From: an uncultured Clostridia bacterium
GTDB taxonomy: Bacteria; Bacillota; Clostridia; Christensenellales; DTU072
DNA length: 12,624 bases
Direction: 5' to 3'
Assembly (NCBI GenBank): GCA_934296355.1
Contig: CAKRAY010000033.1
Span: forward strand, 1-12,624
In this document: one piece after another, positions 1 through 6,459 of the stretch
How positions within the stretch are numbered: position 1 is the stretch's first letter
Layout of the letters: every line of letters begins with the position of its first letter
Notes under the pieces: model-generated
Databases searched by the model: none
The model's input: the letters and a program-made list of their open reading frames with translations, nothing else
What the model was told of the DNA's origin: nothing
Made by a program: the position numbers and the translations under genes

Positions 1-765
1 ACTACTTCTAAGGAAAAGGCGCATTACAGGAAGAACAAGACGGACAGAAACTTCGCTATCGACTCGGTGCAAAAGACCATTCCCGTTTCCAGCAGCGACC
101 AGTTGTATTTCGCGATGAAATTCGGCTATCGTCCCTTACCCGTACAAGGCAGTAACGCGGAACTTCTATATAATAGAATGAGAGATATTCTATCTATAAT
201 CGTCAACAATACCGATATGGTTGCGGTTAAAGCGCACTATGTATACGATTATATTATAGATACCGTCGTGTACGACTACGACTTTACCGAAAACGTTTAC
301 AACGACGAATCGCTCAGCACATACCAGTTGTTCAGTTATTCTTGCTTATATATGGAAGGAGTTTTCGGTTTGAACTCCTCGGGCAAGTTCGAGGCGGATA
401 AATGCGTGGCGATTTGCGACGGTTTGAGCAAGGCGTATCTATGTATGCTACGCATAGAGGGCATAGAGTGTATTAAGATTTCCGGCACGGTCGACGACGA
501 AGGTCACGCGTGGAACAAAGTAAAAATCGGCGGTAATTGGTACTTAGTCGACACAACTTGGGGCAATAGCCTTGACAACAGCGCGAAAAAAGAGTATCTT
601 TCTCATAAATACATTCTTGTGGCGGACGATTCGAGCCACGAAGAAAGCGCATATCGCGTTTACCCGAGCGCCGACTCGGTGTATAATTTCGGCAGTGAAG
701 TAAACAATCAACCCGGGAGAGGTAGCGGATATTTTCCGTTTAATCCCTTAAGCCCGAGATTGTAA
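1..765 (+). CDS. Transglutaminase-like (papain-fold) protein, 5' end outside window
   Basis: The reading frame is open from base 1, so the gene is cut by the left edge; the in-frame GTG at 67 is probably internal. 254 residues are visible. The C-terminal half carries the transglutaminase-core signature: a Cys in A-I-C-D-G-L-S-K-A (visible residue 139), a His in G-H-A-W-N (169) and an Asp in W-Y-L-V-D-T-T-W-G (184). These give the expected Cys-His-Asp triad in the right order and spacing. The preceding region (A-H-Y-V-Y-D-Y-I) resembles the helical lead-in of bacterial transglutaminase-like proteins. In Clostridia such proteins are often secreted or surface-attached and act as proteases or peptide cross-linkers, but the N-terminus that would show a signal peptide is not in view. 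Substrate unknown. It is followed 22 nt later by a small Cys-rich gene, probably in the same transcript. The family call is strong; the biological role is not determined. Confidence 0.88.
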   Translation, partial: TTSKEKAHYRKNKTDRNFAIDSVQKTIPVSSSDQLYFAMKFGYRPLPVQGSNAELLYNRMRDILSIIVNNTDMVAVKAHYVYDYIIDTVVYDYDFTENVYNDESLSTYQLFSYSCLYMEGVFGLNSSGKFEADKCVAICDGLSKAYLCMLRIEGIECIKISGTVDDEGHAWNKVKIGGNWYLVDTTWGNSLDNSAKKEYLSHKYILVADDSSHEESAYRVYPSADSVYNFGSEVNNQPGRGSGYFPFNPLSPRL

Positions 766-771
766 ATAAAA

Positions 772-777
772 CAGGAG
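772..777 (+). promoter_or_regulatory. Strong Shine-Dalgarno for the 58-aa ORF
   Basis: A full AGGAGG lies about 10 nt before the ATG at 788. It is one of the two best ribosome sites in the window and is the main reason to treat the short ORF downstream as a real gene. Confidence 0.8.
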
Positions 778-787
778 GTTACATAAA

Positions 788-964
788 ATGGCAAAAAGAA
801 AAACTATTGCGGAACAACAAAAAGAGTTTGACGTAAAAAAGTGGGAAGACAGTCAAGAACAAGGACGCGACACTTGCGGCGATTACGAGTTTTGCGGTGA
901 TTGTAATAAAAAATTAGAGAATCCTTGTATTAAGGCTAAGAATAAACACGCTCGCAATAAGTGA
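788..964 (+). CDS. 58-residue four-cysteine small protein (zinc-ribbon-like)
   Basis: This ORF begins with ATG after a perfect AGGAGG and encodes a 58-residue charged protein that starts M-A-K-R-K-T-I-A-E-Q. It has four cysteines at 30, 36, 39 and 47 (C-x5-C-x2-C-x7-C), which suits a single Zn(II) or structural metal site. There is no signal peptide or membrane segment, so it is probably cytosolic. The first 25 residues are a likely amphipathic helix rich in K, E and Q; the tail is basic (K-A-K-N-K-H-A-R-N-K). The 22-nt gap from the transglutaminase-like gene suggests co-transcription, with a hairpin terminator about 170 nt downstream. I do not recognise a named family. A metal-binding or nucleic-acid/protein-binding accessory role is possible but is inference only. 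Confidence 0.72.
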   Translation: MAKRKTIAEQQKEFDVKKWEDSQEQGRDTCGDYEFCGDCNKKLENPCIKAKNKHARNK

Positions 965-1001
965 TTTTTTGCGTCTTTTGAGTCCTTTTTCGTGTTTTTT
1001 G

Positions 1002-1031
1002 CTCCTCGTGTACGCTTTGTACACGTCGGAG
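1002..1031 (+). other. Stable hairpin in the 3' region of the 58-aa gene
   Basis: Perfect 7-bp arms CGTGTAC (1007-1013) and GTACACG (1019-1025) flank the 5-nt loop GCTTT. A further CTCC/GGAG pairing at the base (1002-1005 with 1028-1031) closes a 1x2 internal loop. No T-tract follows, so this is not a standard intrinsic terminator. It could be a 3'-UTR RNA structure or a DNA-binding palindrome. The rest of 965-1130 is T-rich, then A-rich, and holds no convincing gene. Confidence 0.5.
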
Positions 1032-1130
1032 AACATTCTTGCGAATTCAAAAGAACACAAAAAATCAACTCAAAATACATCAAAAAATCAATAAGCGAAA
1101 ACACAATTTACGAAAAAACATTAATTAACG

Positions 1131-1163
1131 AAAGAGGATATAGGAAAACTATGTCCTTTTTTG
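1131..1163 (+). terminator. Rho-independent terminator of the 1-964 unit
   Basis: A 9-bp stem (1135-1143 with 1149-1157, one T-G wobble) has a GAAAA loop and is followed directly by TTTTT at 1158-1162. A short A-run on the 5' side can extend the stem with the T-run. It would end a transcript carrying the transglutaminase-like and 58-aa genes. The weaker opposite-strand reading is unlikely to serve the cupin gene. Confidence 0.75.
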
Positions 1164-1234
1164 TTTCTGCTTGCTCGACGATTTAGCGCGAACCGTTTTT
1201 GGCTTATCTAAATAAAAAGCCTTTGGTTACGCTA

Positions 1235-1555
1235 TTAAAAAGTAACGATCAGTAACATTTTGAAGCGTTCTTGACCGTATACCGAGTGAGGTACGTTTGC
1301 GGGCATTACGATAGATTCGCCGGTGGTAAGAATGTGGTCTATTCCGTTGATTACGAACTTACCCGTCCCGTCGAGTACGGTAACCAAAGCATCACCGCCC
1401 GCGGTATGAGTGCTTATTTCTTCGCCTTTTTCGAAGGAAAACAGGGTCATGCTCACATGTCCGTTCTGTTCTAATGTTTTGCTTACTATTTGCCCGTCAT
1501 GGTACTCGATTTCGTCTTTTAGGAATACCGTTTCGGCTTTTTTGATATTTTTCAT
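1235..1555 (-). CDS. Small single-domain cupin protein
   Basis: This is a 106-residue protein that is one cupin_2 beta-barrel. The first cupin motif region is K-G-E-E-I-S-T-H-T-A-G-G-D-A-L-V-T-V-L-D-G (residues 43-63); the second is G-E-S-I-V-M-P-A-N-V-P-H (79-90). Only His50 and His90 of the usual metal ligands are evident: the second His of the HxH motif is missing and the Glu position appears as Asp55. The metal site may therefore be partial or altered, as in a common clostridial cupin subgroup with the same G-D-A-L-V-T-V-L core. It has no signal peptide. An AAGGAG lies 12 nt before the ATG, with a clear promoter upstream. Function in this subgroup is not established; small-molecule binding or isomerase activity are typical possibilities. 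Monocistronic. Confidence 0.9.
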   Translation of the reverse strand: MKNIKKAETVFLKDEIEYHDGQIVSKTLEQNGHVSMTLFSFEKGEEISTHTAGGDALVTVLDGTGKFVINGIDHILTTGESIVMPANVPHSVYGQERFKMLLIVTF

Positions 1556-1591
1556 TTTCTTTGATTACTCCTTGAATCGTTTATAAATATA

Positions 1592-1620
1592 ATTATACCA
1601 CCAAAGCGTGGTTTTTACAA
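1592..1620 (-). promoter_or_regulatory. Sigma-A-type promoter of the cupin gene with spacer inverted repeat
   Basis: On the minus strand the -35 element TTGTAA (1615-1620) and the -10 element TATAAT (1592-1597) are 17 bp apart. The spacer contains the inverted repeat ACCAC-N6-GTGGT (1597-1612), placed where a repressor could block polymerase. The promoter call is firm; operator function is inferred from position only. Confidence 0.72.
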
Positions 1621-1633
1621 AGCCCTTTTGTTA

Positions 1634-1708
1634 CGCGAAATCGGTATCTATAGCCTTCATATAGTTTTATTGATTTTCCGAAGATAAACGACGATACCGA
1701 AAAACGCG
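1634..1708. repeat. Long-range inverted repeat in the 1621-1769 intergenic region
   Basis: A perfect 8-bp inverted repeat, TCGGTATC (1641-1648) and GATACCGA (1693-1700), is flanked on the outside by matching CGCG boxes (1634-1637 and 1705-1708). A nested CTATA/TATAG hairpin lies at 1648-1664. No T-tract follows on either strand. It could be an RNA fold, a protein-binding site or a remnant of older sequence. Confidence 0.45.
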
Positions 1709-1737
1709 GGCATTGCCATAAGAATAAAAGGTTGCAT
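1657..1737 (-). CDS. Possible 26-residue hydrophobic micro-ORF
   Basis: On the minus strand an ATG at 1737 opens a 26-codon frame. Residues 2-18 are almost wholly hydrophobic (starting M-Q-P-F-I-L-M-A-M-P) and are followed by a basic tail Y-L-R-K-I-N-K. That is the profile of a single-pass micro-membrane protein. There is no Shine-Dalgarno, but a CATAAT-like -10 sits 8 nt before the ATG, the same spacing seen at the leaderless starts nearby. An in-frame stop precedes the ATG, so it is not the tail of an intact larger gene. Chance hydrophobicity or a gene remnant is equally plausible. Confidence 0.22.
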   Translation of the reverse strand: MQPFILMAMPAFFGIVVYLRKINKTI

Positions 1738-1760
1738 TTTGATTTATTATGTGTTATTCT
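1732..1760 (+). promoter_or_regulatory. Weak promoter for the membrane acyltransferase gene (predicts near-leaderless mRNA)
   Basis: TTGCAT (1732-1737) and TATTCT (1755-1760) have a 17-bp spacer. The -10 ends only 9 nt before the ATG at 1770, so the expected start site leaves about 3 nt of leader. No ribosome site is visible before the ATG. Confidence 0.5.
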
Positions 1761-1769
1761 AATTAAGTT

Positions 1770-2669
1770 ATGGCGGAAGCAAAAGAAGTTTACGTAGAGT
1801 ACAACGAAGGGGAAAGCAAAAAACAAAACAAGTTTGTTAAGTTTTTCAAATACGTTTTTACTTACAACAATAAACCGAAAAAGAGAATATGGGAATTGGA
1901 TATTCTCCGCGGTATATTGATGATTTTCGTTACGCTTTGTCATTGTTGTCAATTCGGGAATCAACTCGGCATTTTCGATTTCGTAACGCCTTTCGGCATA
2001 AAAGTACACAACTTTATTAACACATACAGCGGTAGCGCGTTCGCGGAGGGTATTCAGCCTTTCGGTTTGTGGCTGTTTTGTTGGTTATCGGGCGTGAATT
2101 GTAGTTTTTCTCGCAGTAAATTAAGGCGCGTGTTAAAGATGGTTTTCTTTTGCGGCTTGTTTATGGGCGGGTATTACGCGTTGCATCTTCTCGTGCCGAG
2201 TTTTATCGTAGGCGATTTGATTTTCAATATCATTGCCGTTATCACTATTTGCGTGACGATTTGGTGGCTGCTCGACCTCGTTAAATGTCCGGACTGGATA
2301 AGAGTAGGCATAGCGATAGTCGCTATTTGCTTGGGTCTTACCTACTACTATATGGACTACGTGCGAGGCGGCGCGTGGGTGGAGAACGATTTTCTCGCGC
2401 TTATGGTCTATAACGGACACGCTCACGATATAAGTAGGCAAGATTTTCAACCCTTATTCCCGCATCTCGGCTGGTTTATACTCGGCGGCGTGATGGGAAA
2501 GAAGATTTATAAAGAAAAAAAGACTCTCACTAAGCACGAAGAGCCGTATAAAGCTTTTCGTCCGCTCGCATATATCGGCAAGCACTCGCTTGTGGTCTAT
2601 ATGATAGGCACGGTTCTCGTCCTCGGTTTGGTTTGGGCGATTAAAGATATCGTACATTTGTTTTTATGA
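1770..2669 (+). CDS. Multi-pass membrane acyltransferase-like protein (HGSNAT_cat/DUF1624 type)
   Basis: This is a 299-residue integral membrane protein. After a 40-residue basic cytosolic N-terminus comes the family opening R-I-W-E-L-D-I-L-R-G (39-48), with His58 in the first membrane helix. An F/W-L-S-G-V-N segment follows (103-110), then central helices near 122-142, 147-170 and 178-195. The family-typical F-P-H-L-G-W-F-I-L-G-G is at 230-240, and G-K-H-S-L-V-V-Y is at 270-277 near the last helix. Relatives include the catalytic domain of heparan-alpha-glucosaminide N-acetyltransferase, which passes acetyl groups across a membrane to a sugar amine. In bacteria the acceptor, possibly a cell-envelope sugar, is usually unknown. 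It is monocistronic and appears to use a leaderless start. It converges on the lipoprotein gene, leaving a 22-nt gap. The family call is good; the substrate is unknown. Confidence 0.82.
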   Translation: MAEAKEVYVEYNEGESKKQNKFVKFFKYVFTYNNKPKKRIWELDILRGILMIFVTLCHCCQFGNQLGIFDFVTPFGIKVHNFINTYSGSAFAEGIQPFGLWLFCWLSGVNCSFSRSKLRRVLKMVFFCGLFMGGYYALHLLVPSFIVGDLIFNIIAVITICVTIWWLLDLVKCPDWIRVGIAIVAICLGLTYYYMDYVRGGAWVENDFLALMVYNGHAHDISRQDFQPLFPHLGWFILGGVMGKKIYKEKKTLTKHEEPYKAFRPLAYIGKHSLVVYMIGTVLVLGLVWAIKDIVHLFL

Positions 2670-2672
2670 GTG

Positions 2673-2700
2673 AAAAAAAGCGAACTTTTTTTTAGTCCGC
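2673..2700 (-). terminator. Intrinsic terminator overlapping the lipoprotein stop codon
   Basis: On the minus strand GCGGAC (2695-2700) pairs with GTTCGC (2680-2685, one G-T wobble) across a nine-base loop that contains the TAA stop, followed by seven T. The last two codons before the stop form part of the stem. The A/T arms could also fold on the plus strand and weakly terminate the convergent acyltransferase transcript. Confidence 0.72.
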
Positions 2701-4701
2701 GCAAAGTTTTTCGGTAAGGCGGGTATAATTTTTCCAAGCGGTTTTATAGGCGTTAAGGTTGCCGGAAAGAACGACGATTTTTAAGTCGGGCGACAAAGAG
2801 GAGAGTCCGATGGAATTACTGCCGATTTCGACAACTTCGCGACAAGCGGTCAAGTCGATAGTCGTTAGTTTCGGACAGTTAAATATTCCCCAAGTTCCTA
2901 TTTCGTTAACGCCGCGTAGTTTAAGCGTGGTAAGTCTGCCGCCGCCGGGGGCTTCTTTTGTTTTGAGGTTTATCGCGCCGGGATTGATTCTTTTTATGTC
3001 GCCGGCAACGGGGAGCGTGGCGAAGTCGATGACGCTTGCCGAGTACGTATTGCCGTTTTTTGCGCGTAATCTTTCGTATTTATCGTAACAGTAAGTACCG
3101 TCCTTAAGGAGCAGTAAACTGTGTCGTCCGAAGTTGTCTTTAACGACGGAAACCGAGTTGCCGTTTTCGTCCGTTTCGGTGGTTTCGTCGGTTACGTCTA
3201 TAATAATTCTCTCGCAGAAATAATCGGAGTACGATTCGTACTTACTTCTATAGCTGGATAGGCGCGCGCGAGGAACGGCGATATAAACGTGTTTTTCGTT
3301 TTTATTGAAAGCGTCTTTACCTATTAAAATATCGTTATCGGGAAGAATTACGGTAAGTTCCGCTTGATTTTCGCCGCTGAACGCGTTGTCGGCGATAAGG
3401 GTCAAGGTTTTATCCGACAAGTCGACTCTGCCGGGGAGCAAAGTGCCGAGTTTGGCGTAACAAGAAAGCACTATGGTGTCGGCGATGACCGCGCCGCCGT
3501 TTTCTTGCTCGCGCATGAAGAACAAACTGCCGCTGAAGGCGTTGACTTCGCAAAGTTTTACGCTTTTCGTGTTGGTGACTAAAGCGAGATTTTCGCATTT
3601 GGCGAAAGCGTACGATTTAATTTCGGTAACGCCGCTTAAATCCACCGCGGTTATTTTCGTGGAATAGAAAACTCCGTAGTTTATTACTTTCAGCGAGTCG
3701 GGAACGGAATCGAGAGCGAGCGAAGAACAATACGCGAAAGCGAAATCGCCTATTTCGGAAACCGAATCGGGTAGGTTTATGCTTTTCAGTTTTTTGCACG
3801 CGTCGTCGCCGACTTCGACTTCGCCGTCCGCTTGCTCGGCGGTAACGGAGAACGCGTGTCTGCCTATGGATACGAGCGCGCTGTTTTTATTGAAAACGAC
3901 TTCTTCGAGGTTTACGCAACCTGCGAAAGCGAAATCACCTATGGTTTCGTAAGAAGACGGTATGACGACTTTTTTCAGCGTCGCGTCGCCTTTGAACGCT
4001 TCGCTGTCTATGCCGACGAGTTTTACTCCGTTCGCTTCTTCGGGAAAAACGAGTTCTTCGTGCGGAAGTTCGTCGTAAAGCAAGCCGGTGACGAGTCCGG
4101 ACTTATTGTAAACGAACGGGTTTTCTTTTTGTTCTACTCGGCAGTAAAGGTCGATATTGTCGGTAACGACGAAACTCTTAAAGGCTTGCGTGTCGCAATT
4201 TGCCGTTTCGTACCAGCCGAAAACGTCGTAACCGGCGTAGACGGGAACGTCGAAGGTCACTTCGGTGCCTACCGGGTAGATAACCGATTTAACCAGTCCG
4301 TTGCTTAAACCGAGAAGTTCGTAATTGACGATATAAAAATTAACGTAAAATCTGTCTACGCTTATAACGGGAGTTTCGGTAGAAGAACTGCCGTCGGTAA
4401 CGTACAAAGTCGTTTTCGCTTGTTTTTTGCCTTGCGAAGCGACGAGGACGGTAACGCCTTTTTTTAAGCCGATTACTTCATGTCCTTCGACTTTGGCAAT
4501 GGTGGAGTTTTCCGAAATAAGCGTGTAATCGTCGCTTACTTTGCCGCGCGCTTTAACTACGGGGGAGAAAGACCCGTTTACGTTAATGGTGTACTTTGAT
4601 TCTTCGAAAGAAAGATAATACGAATCCGAGCAAGCGCATAATGTAAGCGCAAGCAAGATCGTAATCGAAGCGATGAGCAAAACAGCGGCATTTTTTTTCA
4701 T
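2692..4701 (-). CDS. Large lipoprotein with Ig-like (Big_2), InlB-B-like and BspA-type LRR segments
   Basis: This is a 669-residue exported protein. Residues 1-24 are a signal peptide (K-K, hydrophobic core 7-21) ending in a lipobox L-C-A-C with lipid-acceptor Cys24; a Cys at -3 relative to it is unusual. Residues 28-103 look like a bacterial Ig-like group 2 domain (variable strand region, then V-I-G-L-K-K-G-V-T-V-L-V). Residues 137-190 resemble an InlB B-repeat/Flg_new unit (G-Y-D-V-F-G-W-Y-E-T). BspA-type LRR_5 repeats follow at about 226-400 (I-G-D-F-A-F-A-G-C twice with variation), 425-500 and 595-665. This architecture belongs to cell-surface adhesin or binding proteins held on the outer face of the membrane. 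The ligand is unknown. The ATG is preceded by an extended -10 only 8 nt upstream and by no ribosome site. It is transcribed divergently from the atp operon. Confidence 0.88.
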   Translation of the reverse strand: MKKNAAVLLIASITILLALTLCACSDSYYLSFEESKYTINVNGSFSPVVKARGKVSDDYTLISENSTIAKVEGHEVIGLKKGVTVLVASQGKKQAKTTLYVTDGSSSTETPVISVDRFYVNFYIVNYELLGLSNGLVKSVIYPVGTEVTFDVPVYAGYDVFGWYETANCDTQAFKSFVVTDNIDLYCRVEQKENPFVYNKSGLVTGLLYDELPHEELVFPEEANGVKLVGIDSEAFKGDATLKKVVIPSSYETIGDFAFAGCVNLEEVVFNKNSALVSIGRHAFSVTAEQADGEVEVGDDACKKLKSINLPDSVSEIGDFAFAYCSSLALDSVPDSLKVINYGVFYSTKITAVDLSGVTEIKSYAFAKCENLALVTNTKSVKLCEVNAFSGSLFFMREQENGGAVIADTIVLSCYAKLGTLLPGRVDLSDKTLTLIADNAFSGENQAELTVILPDNDILIGKDAFNKNEKHVYIAVPRARLSSYRSKYESYSDYFCERIIIDVTDETTETDENGNSVSVVKDNFGRHSLLLLKDGTYCYDKYERLRAKNGNTYSASVIDFATLPVAGDIKRINPGAINLKTKEAPGGGRLTTLKLRGVNEIGTWGIFNCPKLTTIDLTACREVVEIGSNSIGLSSLSPDLKIVVLSGNLNAYKTAWKNYTRLTEKLCAD

Positions 4702-4709
4702 TTGAGAAT

Positions 4710-4718
4710 ATTATATCA
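4710..4718 (-). promoter_or_regulatory. Extended -10 promoter of the LRR lipoprotein (predicts leaderless mRNA)
   Basis: The minus strand reads TG-A-TATAAT, an extended -10 motif (TATAAT at 4710-4715), with no good -35 17 bp upstream. The -10 ends 8 nt before the ATG at 4701, so the predicted transcript starts about 2 nt before the start codon. Confidence 0.65.
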
Positions 4719-4806
4719 TATATTAACTAAAAGCGAAATAGAAAATTATCCCTTTCAGCGAAGATTAAGAGATTTATGCGGGCGGTTTTCACGAAATGGT
4801 TCACGG

Positions 4807-4835
4807 TTGACAAAAGGCAAAGCGAGTGTTATAAT
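4807..4835 (+). promoter_or_regulatory. Consensus sigma-A promoter of the ATP synthase operon
   Basis: A perfect TTGACA (4807-4812) and a perfect TATAAT (4830-4835) are separated by exactly 17 bp. The predicted start is near 4842, giving a leader of about 65 nt. It implies strong constitutive transcription of atpB-atpC. Region 4716-4806 between it and the divergent lipoprotein promoter is A/T-rich and shows no further feature. Confidence 0.9.
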
Positions 4836-4865
4836 ATTTTGATAAAAATAAAACTATATTTAATT

Positions 4866-4875
4866 CGAACGTTCG
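4866..4875. other. 10-bp perfect palindrome in the atp leader
   Basis: CGAACGTTCG lies in the untranslated leader between the atp promoter and atpB. It could be an operator or a short leader hairpin. It resembles LexA half-sites but lacks their 4-bp spacer, so no regulator is assigned. Confidence 0.3.
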
Positions 4876-4906
4876 TGGCGTTTGATGTAAGAGGCGTAAG
4901 GAAAAA

Positions 4907-5650
4907 ATGTTTGGATTACTGATGGCAGAAAAGAACGCGAGCGAAATGATGCACGAATCGCTTTTCCCGGAGGACATCGATTTTTTCGGACTTAAAATAA
5001 GTCCGTCGCTGATATCCGCGGTTATCGTAACGGCGGTTTTGCTTTTGTTCGCGCTTATCGTACGCATTTTCGTTATACCGAGATTCAAGAAAGTTCCGGG
5101 TAAGTTTCAACTCGCGTTAGAAACGCTTGTCGGCCTTTTCGACAATATGGCGAAAACGAACAGTCCGGAGCATAACGGGTTCGTGGGCGCGTACATTTTT
5201 TCGGCGGGAATGTATATATTCTTCGGCACGCTTATAGAACTTTTCGGATTCCGCGCGGTTATGGGCGACCTCAATTCGTGCTTGGTTATGGGCGTGCTTT
5301 CTTACGGCGTCATAATGGGCGGCGGTATTTATTTCAATAAAGTAAAAGGCGGACTCGGCGTGTTGAAAGACTTTTCTTTGCCGCTCAGTATGAGTTTCCG
5401 TCTGTTCGGCGCGATTATCGGCGGAGTGCTGGTTACCGAACTCGTTTACGCGGTGTTCGCGTTCCTTTCGTATACCGTGGTAGTACCTATTTTCGTAGCG
5501 TTAATGTTTACCTTAATGCACGCGATCGTACAAACGTACGTTCTTACTTTGCTTACCTCGATGTTTTACGGCGAGGCGGCAGAAACGCGCCCTGTAAAGA
5601 ACAAGAAAAAAAAGACCAAAAAAACTTTATTACAAGTAAAAAAAGCGTAA
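4907..5650 (+). CDS. atpB: F-type ATP synthase subunit a
   Basis: This is the 247-residue membrane stator subunit that provides the ion half-channels against the c-ring. The essential arginine is Arg165 in S-M-S-F-R-L-F-G, the counterpart of E. coli Arg210. The late helix segment I-V-Q-T-Y-V-L-T-L-L-T (207-217) carries Gln209, in the region of E. coli Gln252. About five to six hydrophobic helices can be traced from residue 35 to 222. The widely conserved Asn after R-L-F-G is Ala169 here, and the Glu five residues later (E. coli Glu219) is Val174. The C-terminal 20 residues form an unusual lysine-rich cytosolic tail. The first ATG follows AAGGA at a short 4-nt spacing; Met6 is an alternative start. 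No atpI precedes it. It is the first gene of the operon, followed by atpE after 18 nt. Confidence 0.96.
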   Translation: MFGLLMAEKNASEMMHESLFPEDIDFFGLKISPSLISAVIVTAVLLLFALIVRIFVIPRFKKVPGKFQLALETLVGLFDNMAKTNSPEHNGFVGAYIFSAGMYIFFGTLIELFGFRAVMGDLNSCLVMGVLSYGVIMGGGIYFNKVKGGLGVLKDFSLPLSMSFRLFGAIIGGVLVTELVYAVFAFLSYTVVVPIFVALMFTLMHAIVQTYVLTLLTSMFYGEAAETRPVKNKKKKTKKTLLQVKKA

Positions 5651-5908
<258 letters not shown>

Positions 5909-5928
5909 AAGATTGTTTAGGAGATGAA

Positions 5929-6459
5929 ATGACCGAATTATTATTAGCCAATATACTCGATACGCTCGGGCTTAGTTGGCAAAAACTATTGTTGTTTCTC
6001 GCCAACTTTCTCATACTCTTTTTGGGACTGACTTTTTTACTGTTCAAACCCGTTAAGAAGTTTATGGCAAAAAGACAAAAGGAGATAGAAGAGGGCGTTA
6101 ACGCGGCGAAAAACGCGCAAAAAGTGACGGAAGACGCCGAAAAAGACTACGAAGCGCGTATGACTGAAGCGAACGAGCAAGCGGGAAAGAAACTTGCCGA
6201 AGCGGAAACGAGCGCAGACGAAATCAAAGCGAAAGCGAAAGAAGTCTTAGTCGCCGCCGATAAGCGCGCGGAAGAAATCGTCGCGGAAGCGAAGAAAGAA
6301 GCGGAAAACGAAAAGAAAACGATTATCGCCTCGGCAAAAGGCGAAGTTATCGATATGGCGATCGAACTTGCCGGGAATATTCTCGAAAGGAACATTACGG
6401 CGGAAGACAACGCGGCGATAATCGAAGAAACGCTTAATGAATGGGAGAAACATGATTAA
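5929..6459 (+). CDS. atpF: F-type ATP synthase subunit b
   Basis: This 176-residue peripheral stalk subunit has an N-terminal membrane anchor (about 18-39), the typical L-F-K-P-V-K-K-F turn and a long A/K/E-rich coiled coil (45-150). It ends in a delta-binding C-terminus. It is full length compared with Bacillus and E. coli b, so the shortness of the downstream delta gene is not explained by a fusion to b. AGGAG sits 5 nt before the ATG. The stop overlaps the atpH start by 8 bp, coupling the translation of the two stalk proteins. There is one b gene only, so a homodimer is expected. Confidence 0.95.
   Translation: MTELLLANILDTLGLSWQKLLLFLANFLILFLGLTFLLFKPVKKFMAKRQKEIEEGVNAAKNAQKVTEDAEKDYEARMTEANEQAGKKLAEAETSADEIKAKAKEVLVAADKRAEEIVAEAKKEAENEKKTIIASAKGEVIDMAIELAGNILERNITAEDNAAIIEETLNEWEKHD

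Noticed and set aside
67..69. GTG as start of the transglutaminase-like gene
   Set aside because: No ribosome site, and the frame is open to base 1 with protein-like sequence, so the gene most likely begins outside the window.
992..1186. 64-codon plus-strand ORF after the 58-aa gene
   Set aside because: It starts at GTG without a ribosome site, runs across a hairpin and the intrinsic terminator, and its residue make-up is not protein-like.
1191..1234. Terminator for the cupin gene
   Set aside because: A GGCTT/AAGCC pairing with a long A/T loop exists, with only a weak T context on either strand; not convincing enough to list.
3832..4308. 158-codon plus-strand ORF inside the lipoprotein gene
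   Set aside because: Shadow of the LRR lipoprotein, which has a signal peptide, repeats and a promoter.
4866..4875. LexA/SOS box in the atp leader
   Set aside because: The Gram-positive LexA box is CGAAC-N4-GTTCG; here the halves abut with no spacer.
6437..6451. Upstream ATG of atpH (77-residue version)
   Set aside because: The ATG at 6452 has GGGAG at usable spacing and directly precedes the conserved strand; the upstream choice adds five residues translated from the ribosome site itself.
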